A stretch of 64,000 nt of DNA from Carallia brachiata. Taxonomy: Eukaryota; Streptophyta; Magnoliopsida; Malpighiales; Rhizophoraceae. The notes beneath the pieces are model-generated. The model worked only from the letters and a program-made list of their open reading frames with translations, was not told where the DNA came from and did no database searches. How positions within the stretch are numbered: the first letter of the stretch is position 1; each line of letters starts with the position of its first letter. Positions 1 to 10,723 of the stretch are shown one piece after another. Both the position numbers and the translations under genes were made by a program. Location of the stretch: contig JADCRB010000066.1 in assembly GCA_021464245.1 (NCBI GenBank), positions 248,001-312,000 on the forward strand. The letters are read 5' to 3'.

Positions 1-1362
1 AATGGCTACTCTAATCCATTATATGTCATCTAACATACAAAACGAAGCACTTGCGTTTGTGCTATTCAAATGTTAACTTTGTGGGTAATAGCTTCACCGC
101 AAATTCCGGAGTACAGCAAAAGCAGAGAACCTGGCACCTATTAAGTTCACTACATCATCCAAAGGTGCATTGATTGAAAGATAAACAAGCCAACCAAAAC
201 CGAAAGTTCTATTGTTTTCTATATTTAACCTTCCAGGTCCACTACATTCTGAACAAACCTTAGACAAAGGACCAGTTAACAAACATAAAGCAGATGCAAT
301 GCGCATTTTCTTCCCCATTCAGCACTTTTCAGGCCACCGCTCTCTCACAAGAAACCGGTCTCCCCGTGCTTGACAAGCATATACCACCTTGAAGACAAGT
401 AAAATCCTAACCAACAGAAAAGGTTGTATGAGACAACGCAAAACAAAAAGAAAAAAAAATCTTTCCAAAGTTATGTCTTGCAAGGCAACCTGGGTTGTCT
501 CGAGCATATCGAGTCCGGCTTGGTTTGCAAAGGTGAAAACTGGCAATGCCTGCGTGAATTACTGTTTCAGATCAAATTACTTGACTACAAATATACCTAT
601 AGGATTTTAGTCTGTGTTAGATGAAGAATCTCATCTTTCAGGGTCTGCGCTGTAACCATTATCAGACTTGAACCATCAACATGGAAATTATGCAATTCAG
701 ATTTGGAAATCAAAAACAATGTTTTTTACATGATAAAGCTTTGCTAGCTCAACCAGTACAGCACGAAAGAGAGATGAAATCACCATATTGTGTTTAGAAT
801 CCACTCCACTTTCATAAACAGAAACATTCACTCTTTTAAAAAGCATAAAAAAACTGATTTCAATGTATTTTAAAAGGCATCACGCTGATGGAACAGCATC
901 TACTTGCGTCATCAGAAGAGACCACAACTCACAAGAGCACAGATAAGATGCAATTTCTGTGATTTCACCCAGATATCTTAGAGTCCATTCCAAACTAATC
1001 ATATCATAAGCAGAACAGGGGAAAACAGGTGGTGGTATGGTTTTCATGAGCACCTTTAGAGAGCAGCACATGATAGCATCCAAGTGATGCCACAAGGCTT
1101 TGAGGATGGACTCACTTCCTTCGCTGTTGGATTTAAGTAGCTCCACATCCAAGTAGCTCCTGGAAAATATTATAAACATGTAATGAAAGTACACAAGCGT
1201 TTGCAAGAAAGAGCTGTTTTAATCATGACATTAAGTTTTAAGGGAACATTCAATTTACTTCCTTTTCATTTGCTGCTTCGTAATTCTGATTTAAATGAGT
1301 TTTTTTCTCTGCCCAAAACAAACTGACATTGATTCATTAATTAATCTAATTAGTATTCTCTA

Positions 1363-2042
1363 TGTAAAGCGTAAATTTCAAGTCTAAAACAATTAAACTC
1401 GAAAATACAAAAATAACTTACAAATAAAAATTGTAAAGTAAAAGAAAATTTACGTGGGGTCGATCTCCGTAGATCCTCCGATTAGTGTTCCTTTTTTGAC
1501 TCCGTCAAGGGCTGCAGAGCTTGATCTGACAGAAATAATTTCCACCGCTTTTCTTGAACTGGATAGACTGAAACTGTGTCTGATTTGGATGTTTTGACTA
1601 CGTTTAGGAATCGAGACTTGATCTGAGCCGATCTGACTTAATTTCACCGAGGGTCGAATGGACTGTTCTCGAATGAGTGCTGGATTTTGCTGAGGCCGTA
1701 TGAGACTTAATCCCAGCCGGATTTTTAATATTTTGATTTTTTTTTTTTTACTATCTCTCTTTTTTTTTCTTTTTTTTTTTTTCTTTCTTTTTTTTTTCTT
1801 TTTTTCGCTTGCTCGCTGCCCTTTTTTTTTTTTTTCTGTGCGTCGCTGCTGCTGGCTGCCTTCCTTCTTTTTTCTTTTTTCTTCTGCTTGCTCTCAATTG
1901 GGGGGAGGCCATTTATAGGCCTCCCCATGTGCCACCAACCAATTGGTTGGTGGCATTAGGCAAAGGTTGGCAGTTGCCAACCTTCAGGTTGGCGGCTGCC
2001 AACCATTATTATTTTTTTTTTTTTTTTATTTATTTGTTTACA
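1363..2042 (-). repeat. 3' LTR of the Tat element
   Basis: This 680-bp direct repeat matches 10724-11408 along its whole length. On the plus strand it starts TGTAAAGCG and ends TTTGTTTACA. It holds long T-rich runs (1738-1810 and 1826-1880) and a palindrome cluster: a perfect 24-bp palindrome at 1931-1954, then two shorter inverted repeats at 1965-1982 and 1987-2004. Confidence 0.95.
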
Positions 2043-2056
2043 AATGCCCCCACTTC
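2043..2056 (-). other. Polypurine tract of the Tat element
   Basis: Read on the minus strand this is GAAGTGGGGGCATT, immediately before the TGTAAAC start of the 3' LTR. A purine-rich stretch here is where plus-strand DNA synthesis is primed. Confidence 0.75.
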
Positions 2057-2874
2057 AAGGTCGGTAAGAAAAATTTTACAGAGATAATTCGACCGAGTCT
2101 TGAAGTCCAGTTTGAAATTTGGAAAGTCCTGATGAACATTGAATCTTGGAGTCTTCTATCTTTGACCATGTCCGCTGTTGTTGGATCGCAATAGGAAACC
2201 GATATGATCTTGAAGTTAGCAGCCCAGCCAATATAAAATTGAAGTCTTGGCTCCAGGTGCGTTCGAGCTTCCATGGCTGGCAAAGGCTGGCAAAGGTTCT
2301 TTGAAGTTCCAAAGCTCTGGTGAGGATGATCCAGTAGGCAAAGAACTTGAACCTCCCCAAGAGGAAGGCCCAGGACCTTGGAACTTCAAGACCGGCACAC
2401 AGAGAGACTGACTGTAGTGATGATTCCTAAGTCTGCTTCGACGTAAGGAGAGTAGTTGGAACTTCCCCGTACATCGCCGCATCCAAAGGAAGATTAGGAT
2501 AATTGCAGCGTCTCATCCCTCTGTAGTAGATGTGAACTAAGGAGAGTAGTTGGAACTCCATGACACCGATGGCGTTAGGGATCCCTCGAGGAAGACTACT
2601 CCTTCTTTTCTTAGCTCGTGCGCCTCCAACTTCTTGATCGAAGAACTTCCTGAGACAAGTGCAGAGACTAGCCATTTTCTTTTGAGAAAGAAGAGCTGAG
2701 GGGTGAGTATTATAACTCGGGAATGCAAGATATATATACATGCGATAAAGTTTTTTTTTTTTTTTTTTTTTTTTTGAAAAGTCAAAAAGAAGGTACGCAG
2801 ATTCGAGTAGGGCCATCCACGTCCCTTTCCTGCATAAGAGACAACAGAGGCAGCGGCTGACGCGTGACACGAAA

Positions 2875-2951
2875 GTCGTTACCGTGTGTTGCAGAAGTCG
2901 TTGCCGTGTGCTGCAGAAGTCGTTGTCGTGTGCTGCCAAAGTCGTTGCACC
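2875..2951. repeat. 22-bp tandem repeat in the 3' region of the Tat element
   Basis: Three full units (2875-2896, 2897-2918, 2919-2940) and a half unit (2941-2951), each beginning GTCGTT and containing CGTGTG(C/T)TGC. Units differ by one to four bases. The array lies just downstream, in element sense, of the open frame that follows the homeodomain. Confidence 0.9.
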
Positions 2952-3578
2952 TTATCTTGTCGGCCGTCCTAGCGGGGCCCGAGGCGCAGCTCCAAGTCAG
3001 CTCGACCTCGTCTGGTGGGCCGATGATGTTGACGTCGCTTTCCGGCTGGTTGATGCTGCCGGAATATTCTGGAAAGAGAGGCAAAATTTCGCCGGAATGA
3101 CTCCTGTGTGCTAGAAAAATTCCTCCTAGACTTAAGTATCTAGGAGGGATGAACCCTTGGCTGACTCCGTGAAACCACCAGGACCAGTATGTATGCTCCC
3201 ATAGGCTACGGCTTTGATGAACTACCGTGGAGAGACCATGCATTGGTGGTAGAATTGGGCCGGACTTCATTTGAGGGTGAAGCTTGTACTGGTGAGATCT
3301 ACTATAGGAACAACAGGCTGTGCTTTGGAAATACCATCTCTCAGCCCACTGTTTCCCTCTGTCTCCGATTCTGGAACCAAAAATATACATTTTTTCCTTC
3401 GACTGCCCCTAGCGGGCGAAGTCGTGAGACAAGTTGGAGATCTGTGTAGAGTTAGGACAATACCTCCATCGTTGTGGAAGACTTCCTCCAAAATTTGCAG
3501 TTGTGCCATGGTCGGTTGCCACCTTGTGCGAGGTGACCTTTCTTCTCCCTTGTCTTGAGGTTCTGCAACTGGTTCCAT
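2940..3578 (-). pseudogene. WUSCHEL-type (WOX) homeodomain ORF carried inside the retrotransposon
   Basis: The minus strand from 3578 opens MEPVAEPQ and enters a WOX-like homeodomain: helix 1 reads RTRWQPTMAQLQILEEVF, helix 2 reads PNSTQISNLSHDF, and the turn plus recognition helix read LGAVEGKNVYFWFQNRRQRE. The three parts lie in three frames, so two small frame breaks fall inside the domain, near 3455 and 3410. The EGKNV(F/Y)xWFQN signature is typical of the WOX family, whose homeodomain is a few residues longer than average. An open frame without clear similarity continues to about 2940 (ending near DEVELTWSCASGPA). The ORF lies between integrase and PPT, in the same sense as gag-pol, so it would travel with the element. 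A DNA-binding role is only inferred. I did not recognise the C-terminal part. Confidence 0.8.
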
Positions 3579-3699
3579 CTTTCTTGTGGCAGAGGAGCAA
3601 GGTCTTGGTATGTGGTGAAGATCGGTTGAGACTGATGCTGAGTTTCAGACTCAAACCTCCGTCGCTTTTATATTTTTGGGCCGTTCACAGTTTATACTC

Positions 3700-3965
3700 A
3701 TGCGGGCCAGGAGTTGGATTGGATTTGAACTTGGTTCTGGACTGTGTTTGGAACTTGGAATTTTTTGGTTTTGGGCTTTGAATTGAATTTGGGTCGAGTG
3801 TTTGGGTTTTGGATTTGGATTTTTGGATTTGGGTCGAGTGTTTGGGTTTGGACTTTTGGATTTGAGTGAGTTTGGGTTTTGGATATGTTTGGTGTTTTCT
3901 GAATTGGGCTCAAGTGTTTGGGTTTGGATTTTGGGTTTGGATTTTCGCTTGGATTTTCAGATCGG
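3700..3965. repeat. Degenerate G/T-rich short repeats in the 3' region of the Tat element
   Basis: About 260 bp built from variants of GTGTTTGGGTTTTGGATTTGG, including three copies of TTGGGTCGAGTGTTTGGG or close variants. On the minus strand it reads as low-complexity N/P/K/Q peptide, which I do not believe is coding. Confidence 0.7.
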
Positions 3966-3998
3966 GACTTCGATTTTTTTTTTTTTTTTTAAACATAT

Positions 3999-5040
3999 TT
4001 ACACATAATACTGTTTCAGAAATTTACCATTGATTGGGCCGATTCGGACGCCTTCTTGGTCTGACAGCATGTAAGCGTTGTGAGTGTAGGCCTCCTGCAC
4101 TAAGTATGGCCCGTCCCATTTGGAAGTAAGCTTGTCACCAGGCCGATGCTTCATGTTGATGGGCCGTCGCACTGCAAGAACAAGGTCTCCAACTTGAAAA
4201 GATCGAGGCGGACCCTGCGGTTGAACGTGTTGGTGAGCCGGGCTTGGTAGCACTCAAGTTGCTGTTGTGCTTCGAGCCTCCTTTCATCGAGGCTTCTAAC
4301 TCATCCAGACGTAGGCGAGCATTCTCCTCCTGTGTGAGTCCTTCCAGAACAGCCATGCGCAGGGATGGAATCTGTGTTTCCAACGGCAGTATTGCTTCGA
4401 CACCGTAGACAAGTGAGTATGGCGTCGCCTGTGTTGGAGTCCGGTAAGTTGTACGATACGCCCATAATGCCTCCGGAATTCTGTCATGCCAATCTCTTTT
4501 GGATTTAGAGACTACCTTCCGCAACAGGTTGCATAAGGTCTTGTTGAATGCTTCGGCCAAGCCATTTGCTGGGGCATTGTACATGGATGACTTGTACTGC
4601 TTGAACTTGAACTTCTCGCAGAGCTTGTCGATTAAGCTGTTGTAGAACTGCTTACCATTATCAGTGATGATGAATCGAGGGACTCCATAGCGATAGATCA
4701 GCTGAGTCCGGATGAAATTGGCAACATGCTCCTTCTTTACCTCTCTAAGTGGAATGGCTTCAGCCCATTTTGAGAAGTAGTCGGTTGCTGCGAGGATGTA
4801 CAGGTGACCCAGGGATGACTTTGGCAAGGGCCCCACTAAGTCGAGACCCCAAGCTTCAAAGGGCCAGGATGAGACAGTTGGATGCAGTGGCTCCGGTGGT
4901 TGATGTATGTAATTCGCATGAAATTGACAAGCTTGACAAGTTTTAGCAAACTCAATGAATCACGTACCATGGTTGGCCAGTAGTATCCCATCCTTCTGAG
5001 TTGGAAGTGCAACTTAGGCCCGATTGATGTCCGCCACAAA
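3999..5040 (-). pseudogene. Integrase of the Tat element
   Basis: Integrase joins element DNA to the chromosome. The zinc-binding part near 5000-4900 shows YYWPTM and, in another frame, a CQACQF pair. The core reads PLPKSSLGHLYI, ATDYFSKWAEA, TDNGKQF and NGLAEAFNK. The second catalytic Asp and the Glu are separated by 35 residues, and the first Asp (in the GLDLVGP wording) is just upstream across a frame change near 4836. The C-terminal part (4253-3999) has VGDLVLAV, KWDGPY and RIGPINGKFLK before the stop, and no chromodomain. The core and C-terminal parts are in different frames, so there are at least two breaks. Confidence 0.9.
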
Positions 5041-5339
5041 CACCAGAATGTGCTTCAGTGAGAGCCTGTTTTGCCTCTTCATTGGCTAGGCAGCGAAGTA
5101 AACTCCATCAAAAGACCTTCGATACAGAGCATCCTTGAGATATATGAAGCGGGGAGCTCGTCGTTGAATTTCTGTCTTATGACGACGATCTTCGGGCAGC
5201 TTCCCGTGCTGTAGGTAGTCAATGATTGGTTGGCGCCAATCCTCGTCCTCCGCGAGACGTACAGATACAGCGTTGGCTGCTGTAGTTTCTTCATCATCCT
5301 TTGTGGCACTATCCATTTCTGGCATACGGCAACAACTGT

Positions 5340-5732
5340 AGCCTGGATTTCTGACTTTGCAAGAGAAGTAGGGTTAGCCAACGCGTCTGCCTGAGTGTTT
5401 TCTCGTCGAGGCACATGCTCCAAGGTGATGCTTTCAAATTCATCCATTAGCTGTCGAGCACGTTGATGGTAAGGCGCAAGGTCCTCTTTCTTCACGTCAT
5501 ACAATCCTGTAAGTTGGTTGATGACGAGCTGGGAATCTCCATGGACTTCTATAGTTGGAATCTTCATATCGACAGCCATTTGAAGACCAATGATCAAAGC
5601 CTGGTATTCAGCAACATTATTTGAACATAACTCACCGAGAATGATAGCATATGGTAGTATTTGTCGTTGAGGAGTGACAAACACTATGCCGGCACCAGCA
5701 CCATCACGCCTTGCTGCACCATCAAAGAACAT
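5340..5732 (-). CDS. Second (archaeal-type) RNase H domain of the Tat element
   Basis: The domain opens MFFDGAARRDGAGAGI and continues with NNVAEYQALI, HGDSQLVINQ and TQADALA. These supply the catalytic set Asp, Glu, Asp, Asp of RNase HI-like enzymes, and all four look present. It lies between the first RNase H and integrase, where Tat elements are known to carry this extra domain. It is separated from the first RNase H by a frame change near 5735. The linker toward integrase (to about 5079) stays open, with weak similarity. Confidence 0.88.
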
Positions 5733-5739
5733 CGTCCAT

Positions 5740-6178
5740 GGTGGAGTGTCTCAATGTAAAAGACCTCTTCATCTGGAAGATCATCTGTGAACTCCCAATC
5801 TGACGGAATAGGGTGATCTGCAAGGAAGTCTGCTAGAGCTTGTCCTTTGACTGCTTTTTGAGGCACGTAGACAATGTCGTAGCTTTGTAGGATTACTGCC
5901 CACTTGGCAAGTCGTCCTGACAAGATTGGTCTGGATAAGATATATTTGACAGGATCAGCTCTGGCAATGAGACGTACCGTGTGAGCTTGCATGTAGTGCC
6001 TCAGCTTGTCAATGGCAAAGAACAGTGCTAGACATGTCTTTTCAATGGGCGAATAACTCAGCTCCGGACCGTTTAGTGTTCTGCTCAAGTAGTACAGGGC
6101 AACTTCCTTTCCCTGCTCGTTTTCCTGTGCAAGCAAGGCTCCCAAAGATCTTTCCTGCGCTGCAATGTAGAGAATCAA
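5740..6178 (-). CDS. First (Ty3/Gypsy-type) RNase H domain, catalytically degenerate
   Basis: The domain starts LYIAAQERSLGALLAQE and runs through YYLSRTL, SPIEKTCLAL, HYMQAHTV and QALADFLADH, so the fold is clear. The usual first catalytic Asp (LxxDAS-type motif) is Ala here, and the conserved TDH motif is replaced by ARAD. The Glu is kept. Loss of catalysis in this domain next to an intact second RNase H is the known pattern for the Tat lineage. Confidence 0.85.
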
Positions 6179-6189
6179 CGACTTTCCTT

Positions 6190-7317
6190 GAATTGGAGCT
6201 CCAGGACTGGTGGATTGGAAAGGTACTTCTTTATGCTCTCAAAGGCTTTGCTGCAAGCTTCGTCCCACTCGAAGTTGACATCCTTCTTCATCAACCGATG
6301 GAAAGGTTGACATCTCCCAGCTAAATTGGAGATGAAACGGCGAATGTAGGCCAGCTTTCCTTGTAGACTTCGCAGCTCGTGCAGGTTTTTAGGTTCAGGC
6401 ATCTTTTGAATTGCCTCAACCTTTGACTGATCAACTTCGATTCCACGATGGCGCACCACGAACCCAAGAAACTTTCCTGATGTGACACCGAATGCGCACT
6501 TGAGAGGGTTCATTTTGAGCTGATGCCTCCGAAGTCTTTCGAACACTGTCTTGAGATCCTCGAGGTGGTCTTTGCGCTTCTTAGTCTTTACAACTAAGTC
6601 ATCAACATAACATTCTACAATCTTGTGCAGCATGTCATCAAAAATTTTTTGCATAGCACGTTGATAAGTGGCGCCAGCATTTTTCAATCCAAACGGCATA
6701 ACTTTGTAGCAGTATATACCTTTTGGGGTGCGGAATGCTGTCAACTCCTCGTCTTCTGGTGCCATTCTGATTTGGTTATAGCCTGAAGAACCATCCATGA
6801 AAGACAATGCTTCGTGACCCGTTGTTGCATCGACTGTGATCTCCGTTATGGGCAATGGAAAGTCATCTTTCGGGCAGGCCTTGTTAAGATCTCGAAAATC
6901 AACACATACCCTCAACTGTCCATTCTTCTTTCTTAGGGACAATGTTGGCAATCCACGTTGGGTAGGTGACCTCTCGGATGAAGCCGGCATTGATCAGCTT
7001 GTTCACCTCCTCCTCGATTTGTGGAATGAGTTCCGGGCGGAACCGTCGTTGTGGCTGCTTGACAGAACGGACACCCTTCTTTACTGCTAGACGATGCACC
7101 GCAATTTTGGGTCAAGTCCAGGCATTTCTTTGTAACTCCATGCGAACACGTCCCTGTATTGACTTAATACCTGAACATATTCTTGCTCTTCTTCTGCAGT
7201 AAGTAAAGCACTTACAAATGTAGGTCGAGGATCTTCCGGAGAGCCAAGATTGACCTCCTTGAGTTCATCAACAGTTGCTTGGCCACCATCTTCAAGTTCC
7301 GGGGGAGCCTCCTTCAC
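6190..7317 (-). pseudogene. Reverse transcriptase of the Tat element
   Basis: RT copies element RNA into DNA. In order on the minus strand: RFRPELIPQIEEEVNKL (palm entry, about 7040), WIANIVP, a frame break near 6930, NGQLRVCVDFRDLNKACPKD, MDGSSGYNQI, MPFGLKNAGATYQR, the catalytic YVDD at 6609-6598, FLGF, and the RSLQGKLAYIRRFISN connection before RNase H. The frame is open from about 6990 to 6175. The upstream piece (7317-7087), with VLSQYRDVFAWSYKEMPGLDP, is the conserved lead-in to RT in this group. Confidence 0.92.
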
Positions 7318-8104
7318 TTCACCATCTGATGAGTCGGAATCAGCCTCCTCGCTAATTGTGACATGAAATGCAGAACCTCTGACTTCACCTTCTTTGTTTG
7401 ACTGGATAAGCCTGTCTTGTTGGTGGTGGTGATGGCACGTGCATCAGCTGCTCGGCTTCGGCTCTTTAGCGTGATCCGCACAGGTGACTTCTCCTGATAG
7501 CCTAAGCCAGGTCGGGACTGTGATGTTTGAGAAGCGGCGCCATGTGTGGACGGCAGCGTACCCATTGTGCTCGGGTTTGAAAGTCATAGCCCGCCTTTGC
7601 CAAAAGCTTGTATGCATTAGGATCAAATCCTTCATGTGTTCTTCTTTCTGGAAGTGAGCCGCCTTCGACTGCCCCCGTGTGGTTTGACGAAGCCTTTTAA
7701 TGGTTTTGAAGACAAAACCGGCTCAATCTTTGGTATCGGCAGAGTGTAAGTCTCCTTCAGGTTGTGCAGCTCCTTTGTTTTGGGTTGGCTATGACCTTGC
7801 TCCTGTTTAAGATCAATACAATAAGAGAAAGGGGGTTGACCTTCTGAGCGTCGTGACTTGGCACATAGCGTAGGACTGGAGTGGAGCTTGAAGATGCAAC
7901 ATCCTTGACGGAGTTCAGCAGGCTGTGGCAGCTTTTCATTTGTTGGAGCCTGGGGTTGGGCATTGGCAGGTTCTTCGACAGCTTTTCCCTTTTTGTGGAT
8001 GCCCCCAGTCCAAGTAGCTTTTGACGGAATGATCTCCGGATTGTCTGTGTCAGTGTAGAAGACTGCATCCGCCAAATGTGATTCAGCATCATCGAACGGC
8101 TTTA
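7318..8104 (-). other. Poorly conserved spacer between protease and RT in the Tat element
   Basis: The protease frame stays open to 7632, and a different frame carries coding-like sequence from 7565 to 7314. I recognise no domain. It is the variable linker usual between protease and RT in this group and shows at least one frame change near 7600. Confidence 0.55.
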
Positions 8105-8440
8105 AGTCAGCATTGACCTTTTGAACGCCACCATTGTAGTACTTGAAGCACTGATGCAGGCTTGAGAGCACAACTCCATTTCCATGAATCCACGGTCGTC
8201 CTAGCAACATCTTATATGTGGTACGTGCATCAATCACGTGAAATAGAGTGCTAGAAGTGAGATTACCGATAGTTAGCTCCAAGCGAATCATCCCAATTGC
8301 TTTCTGTCCTCCTTGATTAAAGCCATGAATCATCAAGCGGCTGTCTGATAATTCATCAATGCCGATGCCGAGCTCCTTTATGGTGGATTTTGGGATAATA
8401 TTGACTGCTGAGCCATCGTCGATCAGAATACGTCGACCTT
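8105..8440 (-). CDS. Aspartic protease of the Tat element
   Basis: A retroviral-type aspartic protease that cuts the polyprotein. The active site reads RRILIDDGSAVNI (minus strand, about 8425-8387), followed by MIHGFNQGGQKAIG, LELTIGNLTSS and the closing LLGRPWIHGNG flap-end motif. The frame is open through the whole domain. The first Met in the frame (8336) is internal, because the domain is made as part of a polyprotein. Confidence 0.88.
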
Positions 8441-8447
8441 CTGTTCT

Positions 8448-10480
8448 TCACATAGCCTGATACATACAGCGGCCGATTGTGGGGTTTGGACCCCAGCAGG
8501 AGATCCTCATCTGAAAATGAGATAGCAGAGTAACATCCGACGTGATTTTGGTCCGCCTTGCTCCGCGAGCTGAATTCTTGATGGCGTTCAGCTGAGGTCT
8601 GGAGAGTATTGCGACTTGATTTTGCCACACTTCTGTTGATTGCAAAGCTATAAACAGCTGAGGGTTAGCGAGAAGGGTTTGGAGAGCTTCATATACCTTC
8701 TCTGTTGTCGACTTTTTGTTGTCGAGCGGCTCCTGCTTGTGGTGTGTCACCTCTTCTGATGGTTTTGAAGTGATGGTGGTCTGGTTTGCAGAAGTTATGC
8801 CTTCCTGGTCCAGAATGATTTTATTCTGGCTTTTGAGCTTCATGATTAGCTCCTTCAGGACGAAACACTTCTCGGTTGGATGACTTACTATCCGGTGATA
8901 TTTGCAGAATCTCGGATCGCTGACTCGATCCTTTTCATTCGGCCGCTTGCACTCTGGGAGTTCGATCAGCTTCGCCTCCAAGAGTTGTTCAAGAATGTCG
9001 GGGACGTCTGAGTCGGGGAATGGATACTGCTTCTGCTCCAGCTCTCGCAATGTCACCTTCCGCCTTTCCTGTTGTTTTGGCTGAGTTATTTGGGTCGGAG
9101 GATTTACCTTAGCTTTGGCGCCCACTTTTACTGGTGCGGCTTCAACAGTCATCACTTCCTTTCCTTTTCCGGAGCTGTTGGGTTTCTTAATCTCCCTTCT
9201 GCCCCCTTGCTGGTCCAACTGGATGGGAACCGTGCCTCCGGAAGTCTGGATGCTTATCTCCATATCATGTGCGCGGGTCGCCAGTTCTTCGAAAGTTCGG
9301 GGTTTGACACCCTGCAGGATGTATAACAGCTCCCAATGCATTCCCTGGATGCACATCTCCACGGCAGAAGTCTCCGTCAGGCGATCTTTGCAGTCCAAGC
9401 TGAGGGCACGCCATCTGTTGATGTATTCGACAACGGGCTCTCCTTTCCTTTGTTGGTGCTGGTAAGCTCCATCATACTTACCGTCCTTCGAGTGCTGAAA
9501 AATCTGTTGAGGAACTCTCGTTGTAGCTGTTCCCAACTGTCGATCGATTCTGGTTCAAGATTTATGAACCAGGTGAAAGCGGTCTCCCTGAGTGAACGAA
9601 CAAACTGCTTCACCAAGAGATCTCCGTAAGTCCCTGCGTTGTTGCAGGTTTCAACGAAGTAGGCGATGTGCTGTTTGGGATCGCCTCGTCCGTCGAATTG
9701 TTGAAATTTGGGCGGCTGGTAGCCCAAGGGCATGTTGAGACTTTCGATCCGTCTGGTGTACGGTTTGACGTACATCTGCGATCCTTGGAAGGATGTAGCT
9801 TGTTGCAGTCGGATCGTATTGGCTATCATTTCCTGCAATTGTTGAACAGATAGCGAAGCTATAGAATTTGAGGGTGGCAGCTGTGTAGAACTACCTGGTC
9901 GCTTTTCTGCAGGGAAGACGTCGGCTGGTGTGGCTTCTGGAGTGAAACCGGGTGGATATGGTTGCTCTTCGCGGATTTCGGGATCAACTTGGATCGGGGC
10001 TTTTCCTTTGAGAGCTGCGATCTGTTGATCTTTTTCCTCCACGACTCTGATCAGCTGTAAAATTTTGTTCTCCAATTCTGAAATCCTTTCCTCTGTGCTG
10101 GTTGTGTTGGTCATCATGACGGCAACAGATGAGGCTCCGGGAAAGACTGGGGGAGAAAACTCTTCTGATTCTTCTGTGTGGATCTCTACAGAATGAGTTG
10201 GATTCTGTTGAGCGGGTTTCGTCGCGTTGCCCCTGACTTCGATCGGGGTGGGTGATCGACTCCTCCATGCGGCAAGAGAGTCAGGGGAGAGATCCTGTTG
10301 TGCAAGCTGTGGACTCTCCATTTCGACATTTTGTCGGGTTTGGACGGCAAGAAATTGTGTCCGTCCCCGGGTTTCTGGACCTGCGTACCCAGGTAGGGTA
10401 GTTGATGCAGGCAATGGAGCCGTTGCCTTCTTGTTGTGGCAGCTTGTACTCTTTTCGGTGCCATTTGATGTGCTGAACAC
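8448..10480 (-). pseudogene. Gag of the Tat element
   Basis: Gag forms the particle around element RNA. The N-terminal part is low complexity with a coiled-coil stretch (RISELENKILQLIRVVEEKDQQI). The conserved core runs from MPLGYQPPKFQQFDGRGDP through FVETCNNAGTYGDLL, FVRSLRETAFTW and SWEQLQREFLNRFF. A frame change near 9445 leads to EPVVEYINRWRALSLDCKD, SAVEMCIQGMHW and PRTFEELATRAHDMEI. A CHC-type zinc motif, CKYHRIVSHPTEKC, lies near 8910. Candidate starts are Met 10480 and, in another frame, Met 10464 (MAPKRVQAATTRR). A second frame change near the start is likely. Confidence 0.88.
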
Positions 10481-10489
10481 CTGTAAAAT

Positions 10490-10672
10490 TTTTTTTTTTT
10501 TTTTTTTTTACTTTTTTTTTTTTTTTACTTTTACTTTTTACTTTTTTACTTTTTACTTTTTTTTTTTTACTTTTTTTTTACTTTTTACTTTTACTTTTTT
10601 TTTTACTTTTTTTTTTTTTACTTTTTTTTTACTTTTTACTCTCGGCTCCCCTTTTACCTCTTTTTTTTTTTT
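10490..10672. repeat. T-rich / ACTTTT simple repeat in the 5' leader of the Tat element
   Basis: About 180 bp of T runs broken by regular AC (TTTACTTTTACTTTTTAC style). On the element's sense strand this is an A-rich GTAAAA tract between PBS and Gag, so it would lie in the 5' untranslated leader. Confidence 0.85.
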
Positions 10673-10699
10673 ACGGAACAAGAGATGGGAGGTGAAGAT

Positions 10700-10717
10700 G
10701 TCCCACCGAGCGTGCCA
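10700..10717 (-). other. Primer binding site of the Tat element
   Basis: On the minus strand, six bases after the LTR end (CTTTACA), comes TGGCACGCTCGGTGGGAC. It starts TGG, as expected for pairing with a tRNA CCA end. I cannot assign the tRNA with confidence. Confidence 0.7.
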
Positions 10718-10723
10718 AAAATT

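Noticed and set aside
880..1053. Extension of the HD-ZIP III exon beyond CCSLK
   Set aside because: The frame stays open past the exon, but family wording stops at the GT donor, so this part is intron.
1700..2087. Phe-rich and Lys-rich ORFs in the LTR
   Set aside because: Translations of poly(T)/poly(A) runs in an LTR. The same occurs in the other LTR.
3698..3913. Asn/Pro/Lys-rich ORF
   Set aside because: Low-complexity reading of degenerate G/T repeats in the 3' region of the Tat element.
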